In this document: positions 45,160-56,038 of the stretch, one piece after another | How the letters are laid out: each line of letters starts with the position of its first letter | Position numbering within the stretch: position 1 is the stretch's first letter | Source of the DNA: Cricetomys ansorgei | Taxonomy: Eukaryota > Chordata > Mammalia > Rodentia > Nesomyidae | Assembly (NCBI GenBank): GCA_026225945.1 | Contig: JAMJFZ010001089.1 | Location: 6,199,501 to 6,263,500, forward strand | Length of the DNA stretch: 64,000 bases | Direction: 5' to 3' | Translations under genes and position numbers: made by a program | The notes under the pieces: model-generated | What the model saw: the letters and a program-made list of their open reading frames with translations, nothing else | Told to the model about the DNA's origin: nothing | Databases searched by the model: none

Positions 45160-45640
45160 TAAAAGGAGATGTATTTTATCATAATGGCTTTATATCTGAT
45201 GTGTACAAGCCAACACAAATAGGGTATTAGAGGGAAAAACTGGACCTCAGGCACCATTTTATGAGAGCTAGTGTTTACATCAAACAACGTATCCTAAGAG
45301 CATTATATTAAGCATGGACAAATAATTTGCCTGAGGATTAGGTGTTGTGCCATTGAAACATAATCCTGCTGTTGATTTTTTTTTCCTTAACTGCCAAGCC
45401 AAACATGGTCAAAAAAGTAACAGTAAGTGCTGCCATGTTAGCATGTTTTTTTTCCTCTTTTTCAAGCATGAAAAATAAGTCCAAGCCCGAGCTAGTGTGC
45501 GACAGCAGTGGTACCCGGAATGCTTGATTGACTTGTACACCATCTCTAACACATGTCGACTGGATGTCTCTGGATTTGCTGTCTCTACCGGAGTGTGCCG
45601 GCTACACTGCATTCTCAAAAGATAAGAGGCAGAAAGACAA
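45160..45640. promoter_or_regulatory. Candidate conserved non-coding element
   Basis: Repeat-free. 45240-45400 has words like 'gagcattatattaagcatgg', 'gacaaataatttgcctgagg' and 'ccattgaaacataatcctgc' typical of conserved AT-rich enhancers. Confidence 0.4.
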
Positions 45641-45799
45641 AAGCTATTCGCAGTAGGAACTGACCAGGACCCAAAGATTCCCACTAACCCGGCCCACCCC
45701 AGAGGACTCCCATTTGACCATTCTCAACTGTCCCATCCCAAAGGAATAAGAGCAAGAAAGTGCTGTGTGCCAAATGATCTTATTTTCTGAGCCAGAAAC

Positions 45800-45955
45800 A
45801 TATTTTTTTGCCTTTTGTTTATCCAGGCACAGCCTCATGTAACCCAGGCTGGCTTTGAACTAGCTAAGTAGCTGAAGATGACACCGAGCTTCTGACTCTG
45901 TTTCTTCTGGCTCAGTTCTGGGATTATAGATCTGCACACACTGAACCTGGAGCTA
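45800..45955 (-). repeat. B1-like SINE (old)
   Basis: 'acagcctcatgtaacccaggctggctttgaac' and 'ttctgggattatagatctgc' indicate a diverged antisense B1/PB1. Confidence 0.6.
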
Positions 45956-45959
45956 CTAA

Positions 45960-46135
45960 CCTGCTAGACCGTCTGGCCATTGAGCTCCAAGGATGCTCCT
46001 GTCTGCCTCCACAGCACTAGGATTATAGGTACATGCACCCCTTCAGTTTCTTATGTGGATGCTGAGGAGCCAAACTGGGGTTCTCATTCTTGTACAGCAA
46101 GCACTTTACTGGGTGAACCATCTCCTCGGCCCCCT
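45960..46135 (-). repeat. B4 SINE
   Basis: 'cattgagctccaaggatgctcctgtctgcctcc', 'taggattataggtacatgcacc' and 'agcactttactgggtgaaccatctcc'. Confidence 0.8.
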
Positions 46136-47050
46136 CAATTTCATTTTTTTGTCTTAAAAAAAAAATCTATAAATAACCATTGGGCATATTTGCAAACTAG
46201 AAATTCGTTAGATGGTCTCTAAAGTCTTACACTATGAGAGTTGTCTCATAGACAGGAATATCTTACTTTGCTTTTTCTTAAAGTTCATTCTATCTTTACT
46301 GCAAATCATTGCCTTGTTTCAAATTAAGTAAAAGAAGATTTTCCAAGTATAAGATGCATTATATTGTTCCTTTGAATCATATGGTAGTTTAGAATGAGAT
46401 ATCCCGATTTATAATCTTTATTCAGCCACCGGTTGTCTGTCTGTTTAACCCGAATTTGTTTCCCATGCAATGGGCCGGAGCAGTGATACTCAGCCTGTAA
46501 GCGTCTTTGAAGGTTAAACATCTTCAGCACCAGGAAGTACTCTTCATCTTCTTCATCCAGTTAGCTTCCGATCAGCCCTGCACTCGGCTTGGGGACAGGT
46601 CACAAGGTCACAACTTCCTGTGTCAGCCTTCTCTCTGCCTCCCAGTCTGTTTACAATCTGAGGAGAGATATGTTATAAGCAGGAACACCTTGGTCTAAGG
46701 AGACAATATTAAGCTGGAAAGTACTTACTTTCTCCTTAGGTGACCATGTAAGGCCAGTCAGTCCCCTTGCAGTCACCCCCTAGGAGATCCCTTCCAGTGT
46801 GGTTGTAATACAGATGATTCCTGTCTCTGGGTCTACACAGAACCGTGCCATCTTCTCAAACGGGCCACATAAGGATGCAGGCAAGACAACACTATCACCA
46901 ACTTGGCCTCTGCGGAACTGAACTATAGAAGGAGAAAATAATTATTTACCAAATAGTAATTGTTTCCACTGAACAGAAGTGATGATGCCGATGGAAAATT
47001 TGAACAGTCATAGGGTCAAAGAGAACACATGGGTAAGTTGCTAAATGCTT
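46136..47050. other. Unique sequence, nothing recognised
   Basis: A-run at 46158-46167. No gene or confident repeat. Confidence 0.4.
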
Positions 47051-47055
47051 CCTTG

Positions 47056-47150
47056 GAGCATATGAATATATAGCAGAGAATATGAATATATGCTGGAGAA
47101 TAAATATGAATATATACTGGAGAATATGAATATATACTGGAGAATATTAA
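47056..47150 (+). repeat. Minisatellite, ~20-bp unit
   Basis: Four to five tandem copies of a unit like 'gaatatatactggagaatat', with decreasing identity towards the left. Confidence 0.9.
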
Positions 47151-47617
47151 TCTATCCATGCTTCTACAGCAAGCCACCCAAGAGACTATGCTGGTGGTTC
47201 TACTCAGTCTCTCATTCATGTTCCCGCACATACATTTAATTGGCATTTATATACCAACCACTGTGTCACACTGTGGGGGGGGTCACACCAGGGAGACAGA
47301 CTCAGTCCCTGTTTATAAATTCTTGGACCATGGGTTGCTACAAATGACCAACACCTTATAACTACTCATTAAATTCTTAATGCTTGAGAAATGACAGGGA
47401 GCCCTGAATTTATGCAGGTACTGTTGTGGGGCTTCAGTCCAGCCACTTCACAAGCCTGAGCAGCTAAACACACTTGGACTTCGTGGGCCCCTTCACAATC
47501 TGCTGTTGTCAGGCTCATTCACAACTCCATTTCTCATAAAAATATAAAGTGAACAGGTCCTCATTTCAAAGATTTTGGAAGCACTCAAAGGGGGCGTTCT
47601 TGCTCAATAGGTTTCTC
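47151..47617. other. Unique sequence, nothing recognised
   Basis: Short G-run at 47275-47281. No gene recognised. Confidence 0.4.
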
Positions 47618-47858
47618 TCCAGGTCCTTGTGTAAAATGGCCTAGAGTCTATGCACGTCTTCCCTTATACTTTGAGTCACCTCTGGGTAATGTAAACCAAA
47701 TGTTATGTAAATATTTTTCCTGCTGTATTGTCTAGGGAATGAAGACAAGAGAAAGGTTTACATGTTACTCCCAGATGCAGGGCTTTTGCTTGAATATTTG
47801 GGTTGAATCCACAGATGTGGAACCTGTGGATACAGGGGCCAACCACATGTGGAAATTG
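47618..47858 (-). mobile_element. MER2-like Tigger transposon, copy 3
   Basis: Antisense order: 'cttcccttatactttgagtcacctc', 'ctgctgtattgtctagggaatgaagac', then 'ttgggttgaatccacagatgtggaacctgtgg' at the terminus. Confidence 0.7.
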
Positions 47859-48212
47859 TAAATAACTGGTACCCTTTTTCCTGTAGAACTGCCTGGAAAA
47901 TGTTAGGACTCGGATTCCGTCATCTGAGTATGTTTCCGAGTAGCTGAAATATAAAGGAATCAGATGCTGCAGGTGACGTAAGGCAGTGGAGCAAGGGCTC
48001 TTATGGCTCAGAATGAGAAAGTTCCAGAACATTCTATCTCCTTCCCCATGTCTTAATCAACTTGTTTGTGACTCCAGGTGAGTCATTTCCTCTCCAGTGT
48101 CCCCATTTCAATTGGGACTGAATTAAGGAGAATTCTCACCAAATCCAATGAGCTTCACCACAGCAAAACAGTGAAATTTTGTGCACAGTAATAGCTATTG
48201 TCTTTGTTTGTT
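47859..48212. other. Unique sequence, nothing recognised
   Basis: No gene or repeat recognised. Confidence 0.4.
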
Positions 48213-48347
48213 TTCAAGACAGGGTTTCTCTGTTGTAACTCTGATCCTCCTGGAACTCACTCTGTAGACCAGGCTGGCTCACAGAGATCTGCCTGCCTCT
48301 GCCTCCCAGGTGCTGGATTTAAAGGTGTGCTAAAGCACCGCCCAGCT
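48213..48347 (-). repeat. B1 SINE
   Basis: 'caagacagggtttctctgttgtaactctg' (the tail variant noted in the summary) through 'gctggatttaaaggtgtgc'. Confidence 0.93.
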
Positions 48348-48387
48348 AATTGCTATTGTCTTTAAGTAAGATTAGCCCTTTCCTTCC

Positions 48388-48468
48388 TTCTCCTTATCAG
48401 CTCCGGGAATTGAACCTAGGGCCTTGCCCACCCTAGGCAAGTACTCTGACACTGAGTCCTATCCGTGC
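48388..48468 (-). repeat. ID SINE
   Basis: 'ccgggaattgaacctagggcc' and 'ggcaagtactctgacactgagtc'. Confidence 0.75.
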
Positions 48469-48671
48469 TTTAAAATGATTCTATATCCATTAGCTATCTT
48501 TAGACATTTATTTCTAAACATAAAACTCATTCCAGCTAAACTCGGTTTTCCATCTCTTTCGAAGTAGCCACGTGGTAACAAAAGCATTTCTTTGAAGAAT
48601 ATTCCTAGTAAATATATTAGTAAATGAACATTCCTCTGGTACATTTTTAGGGGGGCAGATAGGCAGGGTCT

Positions 48672-48799
48672 CACCATGCAGTCCTGGGTGGTCTACAATT
48701 TACTATATAGACCTGGCTGGACTTGAACACACAGAGATCTGCCTGCATCTGCCCTCTGAGGGCTGGGATTCAAGGTGCGAGCCACCACACACCCAGCTC
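48672..48799 (-). repeat. B1-like SINE
   Basis: 'ggcagggtctcaccatgcagtcctgg', 'agacctggctggacttgaacac' and 'gcgagccaccacacacccagct'. Confidence 0.75.
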
Positions 48800-49414
48800 T
48801 CAGCGTTGGATCTCACCTTGCTCAACCATGGGTTTCTCATCCATTTTCTATGACCGAAACTAAACGTTTTTCTTCCGTACGAACCGGAGGGTTTTCTGGT
48901 ATGAGTCTTGGCACTGTTGGGAAATGGCTAAGAAGATTTGTCTGTGTGGCTCCCAAATCTACACGTCAGAACAAAAAAGCTGGCACATTGAAGTTCACCA
49001 CCACAGAAGTAAGAACCTAGAAAACCTAACCCACAGACTTCATCCTAGGACGTCTTTGACACTTTTTAGCCTCTCCTTCACGGATTCCAGGATTCGCCAA
49101 ACCCTTACTTCACTTACCAAAACGATTAGACTCCACCTCTTCACTCTGCTTTTCTCCAGCCCAGAGAAGCCTTGCCCTTTCTGAGGCAGACACCTCCTCA
49201 CCCCATGTATTGAAACTCCAAGTAACCATAAGGGTGCACATTTGCTTCCCAAGCAAGATAACACATGAAATGTCAGTTTGCTGGAAACAGCTGACTCTTC
49301 AACGTGACATGACTCCTCAGTGAAGGCACTTTCTGCCTTGCTGAGAAAGAGAAAGAAAAGCGTTATTAGGTACTTTAGTGTTTGGAATTATAGAACGTGG
49401 GTTTAGAAGAGCTT
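48800..49414. other. Unique sequence, nothing recognised
   Basis: No gene or repeat recognised. Overlapping short frames on both strands have no domain. Confidence 0.4.
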
Positions 49415-49419
49415 TTGTT

Positions 49420-49552
49420 TTTTTTTTTGCTTTGTTTTTTGTTTGTTTTGTTTTGTTTTTGAGGCAAGCTCTTACATAAACCAAGCTGGTCTGGAACTCC
49501 TGAGCCTTTTGTATTCATTAGAATCACAGGTATGTGCCACCAGGGTCAGCCT
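49420..49552 (-). repeat. B1-like SINE with T/G-rich tail
   Basis: T/G-rich tail 49420-49460, then 'gaggcaagctcttacataaaccaagctggtctggaac' and 'cacaggtatgtgccacc'. Confidence 0.65.
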
Positions 49553-49582
49553 GGCCTAGTACATCTGTTTTAAAATGAACTT

Positions 49583-49722
49583 GCACCCAGCCGTGGTGGT
49601 TCATGCCTCCAATCCCGGTACTTGGGAAGTTGAGGCAGGGGGATTGTCAAGAGTTCAAGTTCTAGGCTACATGAGTTCTAAGGCAGCCTGAGCTACAATA
49701 TGAGAGCCTGTCAAAAAATAAA
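49583..49722 (+). repeat. B1-like SINE
   Basis: 'cagccgtggtggttcatgcctcc', 'cttgggaagttgaggcagggggattg', and A-rich tail. Confidence 0.75.
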
Positions 49723-49842
49723 AAGGAAGGAAGGAAGAAATGAAGGGAGGGAGGGAGGGAGGGAGGGAGGGAGAGAGGGAGGGAGGGGGAAGGGGGATGA
49801 GGAACGAAGGAAGAGAAAGGAAAGGAAAAGAAAAGAAAGAAA
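49723..49842 (+). repeat. (GGGA)n / (GGAA)n purine microsatellite
   Basis: A/G-only tract grown from the preceding SINE tail. Confidence 0.95.
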
Positions 49843-49984
49843 CTTGAACTCACAATTAGCTGCAAACTTGGGCATTTGATTCTGGTACAGTTTTGAGGTT
49901 AATGTCTCCCACCAGCTTACTACCTTAGCATGTATATAAATTCTTATTTCGGGCGTTAGGGTTATGTTTTCTTAACTACCTATT

Positions 49985-50068
49985 CTGATGAATTGTAAGC
50001 TGCTTGAGGGAAAGACCAGTGTTCAAGCTGGTACTTCCAGAGCCTAACACTCAGCAAAACCCTGATTG
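49985..50068 (+). repeat. L2 3' end fragment
   Basis: 'gatgaattgtaagctgcttgagggaaagacc' and 'ccagagcctaacactcagc' match the L2 3' terminus. Confidence 0.65.
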
Positions 50069-51123
50069 CTCTCCCTGTGTACGGACTGTTTTGAGCTCTT
50101 AGCTCCTGAAAGAAACCTACGGCTCTCCGTTGCTTAGGAATTTGCATTTATTGTTGCTCTCAACAACTCTATTTTGTCATCATTTTCAAATTAATTTTTA
50201 CCATCCCATGTCTCAGTGTCACATTTATCAAGCTTCAACCTTTGGCATGGAAGCCTTAGGAACTAAATAGCCATGGTCGGAGGTATTCATACCCGGGAGA
50301 CAATGAGTAGGACCTGGGGCAAAGTGGCCAGCTGCTGGAGGCCCCAAGGTCCTGCTGGAAGATGGTGTTTTGAAAGACTTTAACCTACTCATCATAACCT
50401 GTGTGGTCAGATCAATGTCCCCAGGCAGAACATCTGAGGGTCCAGGGACCTGCGTACGTGTCTGTAGCCCCTTGCACACTTCCTTCTTAAGTGCTGACTC
50501 ACGGAGAGGTTGAGCAAGAGGCCGGCCTTCTGCGACCTCTGTTTCTTTACCTCAATAATGGGAATGAAGATAACAGATAGGACAGACACCGCTGACTGAA
50601 ATGAGGTCTGAACTGAAAGCAGTTTTATCAAGGCTTGCGTGTCACCGAGAGTCTTGGAAAAGGCCAAAATGAGACTGAAGACAATGGCAAAAATCTTTTC
50701 TCTTTCTCTCAAGAGGCAAGATTGAGCCTCGTTTCTTGGTTTCGGCCATTTGCCTATGTTTGAGGCCACCATTGTATGTATGTCCTCTTGAGAACAGCAA
50801 GAAAGGCTCTAGCAACATCATCTGGAAGGAGTACTTATACTGAGCCAACACCTTGTTTTGTTTTGTTTTTCAAAGAAATCAGCAGAGTAATAAAGGCTAT
50901 GTGGTTTACCAAAGGCCGCGTGGCCAGTTGCTGATGAGCTAAGATTAATTCTGTGACACTGTATTTGGAATTATTAGCTGGACCCTTCCCCACACTTCTG
51001 GTAAACAGTGATAATCTTTCTAAAAAGTGATTTAGGAGATCTTTTACAATGTATTTAAGTATATGCATATAATTTGACCCAGAGATTCAATGTCTAGAAA
51101 TTGCTCATAGGAAAGTAATCACA
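50069..51123. promoter_or_regulatory. Repeat-free island, possible CNE 50880-51070
   Basis: About 1 kb without recognised repeat. 50880-51070 has 'gctaagattaattctgtgac', 'ggaattattagctggac' and 'acagtgataatctttc' AT-rich words. The 121-codon antisense frame (50407-50772) has no domain. Confidence 0.3.
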
Positions 51124-51197
51124 TGACTAGCAGTGTGGCTCGGTGGTAAAATGTCCAGCATGTACAAGGCCTTGGGTTTAATCCACAGAATTAGGGA
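51124..51197 (+). repeat. ID SINE
   Basis: 'gactagcagtgtggctcggtgg', 'gtacaaggccttgggtttaatcc'. Confidence 0.75.
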
Positions 51198-51211
51198 GGT
51201 TGGGGGGGGGC

Positions 51212-51402
51212 AGCCAGAGAATGTATATGTACCATCTGCGTACCATCTACGTGCCTCATGCTCTCAGAGGCCAGAAGAAGGTGTTGGATCCCCTGGAACT
51301 AAAATTACTGCCACACGAACTGCTATGTGAGTACTAGGAACTGAACCTGGGTCCTCTGGAAGAGCAACCAGTGCTCTTAATCATTGAGCCATTTCTCCAG
51401 GT
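51212..51402 (-). repeat. B3 SINE
   Basis: 'gaggccagaagaaggtgttggatcccctgg' to 'agtgctcttaatcattgagccatttctccagg'. Head-to-head with the next B3. Confidence 0.9.
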
Positions 51403-51427
51403 CCTCTTTATCAACTAAAAAAACAGA

Positions 51428-51661
51428 GGGAGCTGGAGACAACACTTGCTGGTTAAGAGCACTTGCTCTTGCAGAGATCTCAGGTTTGGTTCTAGCACCC
51501 ATATGGTGGCACCCTACTATCTGTAACTTCAGTATCAGGGGATCTGTGACCTCTTCTGACCTCCTCCACAGGCACTTGTCATGCATGTGGTGCACATACG
51601 CACACACGGGTGCACACACACGGGCAAAACTCTCAAACACATAATGTGATAAATAAATCTT
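51428..51661 (+). repeat. B3/B2 SINE
   Basis: 'gggagctggagacaacacttgc', 'ttgcagagatctcaggtttggttc', 'ctcttctgacctcctccacaggcac', A-rich tail 'gataaataaatct'. Confidence 0.9.
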
Positions 51662-51783
51662 TGACACAATAATTAACAACTAGAGATGCACTATGATTTC
51701 ATCACAAAGATGTACATAGCAGAGTAATGTATATTTGAAAAGTGAAGCAATGCATATGTACAATTATAATGGTTTGACTAAAT

Positions 51784-51826
51784 AATAATAATAATAATAT
51801 ATATATACATATATACATACATACAC
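51784..51826 (+). repeat. (AAT)n/(TA)n/(CATA)n compound microsatellite
   Basis: AAT units followed by TA and ACATA units. Confidence 0.9.
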
Positions 51827-53312
51827 GAAAACTATTCAAGTCCTAAAAATTATATTGTAAAAGATTGGTATGTTGTTAGATGAATAAAAATGAAGCCACA
51901 AAAAAAAATCCAATCTTAATAACAACAACAAAAATGTGTAGGGGTGTTCAGGACAGTTCGGATGAGGTTGACACAGAGTCAGAGAAACTGAAGAGGATGG
52001 TGTCAAGTCATTTTGCCAGAATCTTCATGGTGTGTTTCTCTAGAGACCTTCACGGGCTACATGATGGCAGGTACTGATTTGCTAGATGTTTATGCTAAAG
52101 TCACCAGGAGGAGACGTTTCTGAAAGGATGAGAGGGAAAGAGGAGAGCGTGAGGTCTGGAATGAAGTTTGGTGGGAGAAGAGGGGAGTGGTCAGAGGGCC
52201 GTCACTCACTCTGTGGATCTGGCAGAGGTATGGGTGGAATTGGGCGGGGCTCTGCAGATGAATCAGGGATGCCAGATAAACTCTCACCTGGCCAAGGTGG
52301 TGGTGAGACACACGCAAGAGATAACAGGGGAGGTAATGATGGTGGAAGACATTCACAACTTAATGAGAGGTGAAAGCACGGTTACCAAGAGGAGTCAGTC
52401 TTGGCAATTCCATGGTTGGAAGTTACTTTTTTGCAGCATTTCACGGAATTAGAATGGTGGCCATTTTACATCTTCGTGATAAGATAATTAATAACGTGAG
52501 TACCCTTCGGCCAAGGCGTGACATCCCACCAGACACGGTATACCCGCCATCACTCACCTTTATTTTCACGCAGCCAGGAGAGGGAAAACACTGCAGAGCA
52601 ATGGAGTCAGTCACACCCTGATTCCAGCTTTGCCTTTCATCTCCCCGACTACCATGAGACCAGCATACCATGAGACTATTTAGCAGATAGTCACCTACTA
52701 CACAAAAATGAGGATCAGAACAACGTGAGTTCAGATACAAAAACTACACGAAGGCTCAACCTACAGTTGCTTTTCTTCACTCTGTTTCTCTAGGCTAGAG
52801 CCTAGCAACACTAGGGAAAGAGCACGTAAGGCCAGTCAGCACAACCTGTATCGCTGTAGCTTTTATAGTCACCACGATTTTGATCCAGATGTGCCAGCCT
52901 TAGCTGGTTCCTTCCCTCCTATCAGAGGCTATCTGGCTCCCCACCTGCGTACACACACTCTGCCAAGAAGTGAACCTGCTGGTTGAATGTAAACTCTTCT
53001 TTTGGAGTAGACTGCCAGAAATACTCACGGTCTCCTAATGTTATGACATTCTGACTCTCCCACCGGTGACAAGGACCTTTACCCTTTCTTCCTATCCCTA
53101 TATACATACTACTCACCCCCAGACATGCCAGAGTGGCCTCGGCATGTACGAAAGCCCTCAGGGAGGAACAGACCACAGTATACTCTGGGTACATTCGTAG
53201 CTTGGGTATCTGTCAAGACCACTGGGGCTGGGTTTCAGATTGGCTTCTTCAAAATATTAGTTAGGGTCACAGCTTTACAGATTTACAGCTTAGAACACTA
53301 CTAAAAGATTCT
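51827..53312. other. Unique sequence, nothing recognised
   Basis: 1.5 kb with no confident repeat. Frames at 52086-52740 overlap on both strands and have no domain. Confidence 0.35.
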
Positions 53313-53445
53313 ACACAGGCGAGGGTGGTGCGGAATACCCTTAGTCCCAGCATTCTAGAGAGTAAGGCATGAGAGTCTCTGTAAGGCTACATAGCACGCT
53401 TCAGGCCAACCAGGGGCACAGTATGAGACCCTGTCTCAAAGAAAG
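53313..53445 (+). repeat. B1-like SINE (old)
   Basis: 'gcgagggtggtgcggaatac', 'cagcattctagagagtaagg', 'gagaccctgtctcaaag'. Confidence 0.65.
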
Positions 53446-53754
53446 ACAGAGAAGATAAAAATAAAAAGGTTATACAGGGCAGGGGAGTTCTGACAGATAG
53501 AGGCTCTTTTTGCAAAAGCATTGAAATCTGTTTGCCTATCTCTTCCATTTATTGATCTTAACTCCACCCTCAAATCAGAGAAAATAAGCTAAAAATTCCT
53601 TCGTTTCTGTCCTCCCGACACATGGTCCGTAGTATGTGATGATGAGACTATTGTTCATTTTCCTAAGCTTTGGTTAGAAGTATGTGTATTCTACAAGCAA
53701 AAACAAATAACAACAACAAATGATTATGAATAACCAACTTAGCTTATACATGCC
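53446..53754. other. Unique sequence, nothing recognised
   Basis: No gene or repeat recognised. Confidence 0.4.
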
Positions 53755-53842
53755 GCTGGGGGGTGTAGCTCAGTGGTCAGGAGTGCAATGCTTGCCTGTA
53801 ACCTACGAAGCCCTTGGGTTTGACTCCCAAGTACCACGATAA
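53755..53842 (+). repeat. ID SINE (tRNA-Ala-like head)
   Basis: 'ggggggtgtagctcagtgg' (A box) and 'cttgggtttgactcccaag' (B box) look tRNA-like. The spacing, ID-like middle and A-rich 3' end show an ID copy, not a functional tRNA. Confidence 0.8.
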
Positions 53843-53917
53843 ATGACAAATAAATAGATAAGTACAAAGGTTCTAAGGAGACGCCCTCTAGAAAGCATTT
53901 TTTTAAAAAAGAAAAAA

Positions 53918-54053
53918 AGTAACAGGGCCTTACTACATAGCCTTGGCTGGCCTGCAACTCACTAAATAGACCGGGTTGCCCTTGAACTCACAGAGGTCCA
54001 CCTGCCTCTGCCTCCCAAGTCCTGGGGTTAACGGTGTGTGCCACTGGCATGGC
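53918..54053 (-). repeat. B1 SINE
   Basis: 'gggccttactacatagccttgg', 'cacagaggtccacctgcctctgcctccc', 'gtgtgtgccactggcatggc'. Confidence 0.85.
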
Positions 54054-54111
54054 TAGAGAGCAGATTAAAATGGAAGAGGAACTGCAACTAATATCAAAAG
54101 CAAAACAAAGG

Positions 54112-54325
54112 AGCCAGCCAGAGGTGGCTCAGAGGGTAGAGATGAAGGATGCTTGCCGCACAAGCCAGGCGGCCTGAATTCAGTCCCTGCAACCCATGTG
54201 AAGATGGAAAGAGAGAACAGACTCCACAAAGTTGTCCTTTGACCTCCACAGCATGCCCCTCACCGCCCCCACCATGCACAATCATGCACACGCATGCACG
54301 CACACCTAATAAAGACTATTTAAAG
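54112..54325 (+). repeat. B4 SINE (internally deleted)
   Basis: Head 'gaggtggctcagagggtagag', then directly the B4 tail 'caaagttgtcctttgacctccac' and a CA-rich end; the B1-like middle is missing. Confidence 0.75.
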
Positions 54326-54671
54326 TAAAATGAAGACAAAGCCAGGAAACATCACCATTGCCCTTTTCCCTTTTATATTTAGGCATATTTTCACAAAGAA
54401 AACATTGCCAGACAGATGCGTAGCAGGTGAGGCTGCCATTGCTCAATTTTCCCATGGAGAAGAGGCTGCAGCTCAAGTCCATTCCAAGCAGTGGGCAACC
54501 ATGGCAGAGTAACTAACGTTAACCCCAAAACCCATAGGGATGAGTATGCCATTATTCCATTAGTGTTGATATATTTTCATATTAGTAAACAAGTTACATC
54601 TTCAAATAACTCAGCCAAACCAAAAAGCATCTAATTAGATTCTCCTTAGAGAAAAAAAAATTAAAGTGGAT
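54326..54671. other. Unique sequence, nothing recognised
   Basis: No gene or repeat recognised. Confidence 0.4.
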
Positions 54672-54823
54672 ATTATGCTAACCACGGTGACACATGTCTG
54701 TAAAGCCAGCACACAGGAAGTAAAAACAGGAGGATTAGAAATTCAAGGCTAGCCTCGGCTGCATGGTAAATTCAAGGCCAGACCCCGCAATGTAAGCTTG
54801 TCTCAAAAAATAAAATAAAATAA
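54672..54823 (+). repeat. B1-like SINE (old)
   Basis: 'accacggtgacacatgtctgtaaagcc', 'aaggctagcctcggctgcatgg', A-rich (TAAAA)n tail. Confidence 0.65.
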
Positions 54824-54984
54824 AGGTATCATTAACACTGTATTTCAGATTAACCTGCTAGGAAATTTAGGAAACACGACTGATTACACTTAAAAGTTGA
54901 TCTTGTGGAGTGAGTATGGTTTTATTTTGGAACCTAAGTGAGTGAGATCCTTAGACAGGTGAGCCAGCTCCAGATGTTCCCAGG

Positions 54985-55144
54985 TGTTGGAGGCTGAAGC
55001 TTTGTCCCCACGGAGTTCAAATGTTGCGAAACTAACCCCTGAGGTTCTGCTGCTATTGGGAGGACAGGTATTTAAAGAATAAATTAGTTTAAAATGAAGT
55101 CATTGTGGTAGCCCCTAATACATTGGGGTCCTCATAAGAAGGGG
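54985..55144 (+). mobile_element. MLT1-class MaLR LTR, left part
   Basis: 'ggctgaagctttgtccccacgg', 'ctattgggaggacagg' and 'cattggggtcctcataagaag' follow MLT1 order up to the SINE insertions; the rest continues at 55470-55600. Confidence 0.75.
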
Positions 55145-55276
55145 GTCAATATGGCAGCGTGGTGTGTACCTGTCACCCCAGCATTTATAGGAGACTGAGG
55201 CAGGAGGATTGCCACAAGTTAGAGGCCAGCACAAGCTACACAGCAAGACCCTGTCTAAAATAATGGTAACATTTAA
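55145..55276 (+). repeat. B1-like SINE inside the MLT1
   Basis: 'ggcagcgtggtgtgtacctgtcaccccagc', 'gactgaggcaggaggattgcc', 'aagaccctgtctaaa'. Confidence 0.75.
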
Positions 55277-55289
55277 AATGAAGAGACTA

Positions 55290-55457
55290 AAGGGCCGGAG
55301 AGATGGCTCAGCAGTTAAGAACACTGGCTGTTCTTCCAGAGGACCAGGGTTCAATTCCTAGCACCCACATGACAGCTCACAACTGTCCCAGGGGAATCTG
55401 ACACCCTCACACCGATATACATAAAATTAAACAAATTCTTTAAAAAAAAAAAAAAGA
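55290..55457 (+). repeat. B2 SINE inside the MLT1
   Basis: 'agggccggagagatggctcagcag', 'ccagaggaccagggttcaattcc', A-run 55442-55455. Confidence 0.93.
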
Positions 55458-55469
55458 TAAACAGACAGG

Positions 55470-55601
55470 CAGAAAGGAAGCCCATATGAAGACACAGGCT
55501 AAAGACAGCATCCTCGGGAGACACAGGCCCCACTGACACTTTGAGCTTGGACTCGCAGCCTCCGGAGCGACAAGGAACTACGTTTCTGTTATTAAATTAA
55601 C
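55470..55601 (+). mobile_element. MLT1-class MaLR LTR, right part
   Basis: 'cccatatgaagacacaggc', 'actttgagcttggactcgcagcctccggagc' and 'gtttctgttattaaattaacc' complete the MLT1 3' half. Confidence 0.8.
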
Positions 55602-55821
55602 CAAGTCCATGGCACTCCCAACATTCTAGGGGAACCACAACATCCAGAGCCTCTTACTCCCTCCCATTTCCATCTCACTGCCACACAGCTCAGTCTTCCA
55701 AGGTGAGCCAGCCATTTACACGTGGTATGGAACATGCAAAACACAGAATAGCTTGCCAGGGACCCAGACTCCCAGCAGCGGAATAGACACACCAGGCTTC
55801 CTTACACAATAAACCTGCAGT

Positions 55822-55970
55822 GGTCAGGTGGTGGTGGGGCATGCCTTTAATCTCAGCATTCGGGAGGCAGAGACAAGCGGATCTCCATAAGTTCAAGGCC
55901 AGCCTGGTCTACAGAGTGAGTTCCAGGACAGCCAGAGTTACAACAGAGAAACCCTGTCTTGAAAAAAACC
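55822..55970 (+). repeat. B1 SINE
   Basis: 'ggtggtggggcatgcctttaatc' through 'gttacaacagagaaaccctgtcttg'; carries the same tail variant as the 6.4-kb copy. Confidence 0.96.
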
Positions 55971-55983
55971 AAAATATTTAGAC

Positions 55984-56038
<55 letters not shown>
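55984..56038 (+). repeat. (GATA)n microsatellite
   Basis: About 13 uninterrupted ATAG/GATA units after the B1 tail. Confidence 0.98.

Noticed and set aside
50407..50772. 121-codon antisense frame with a hydrophobic stretch
   Set aside because: No homologue recognised and no splice or promoter context; chance frame in unique DNA.
53755..53842. tRNA-like sequence with A and B boxes
   Set aside because: ID SINE: cloverleaf arms do not pair properly and the middle and A-rich tail are those of ID copies.
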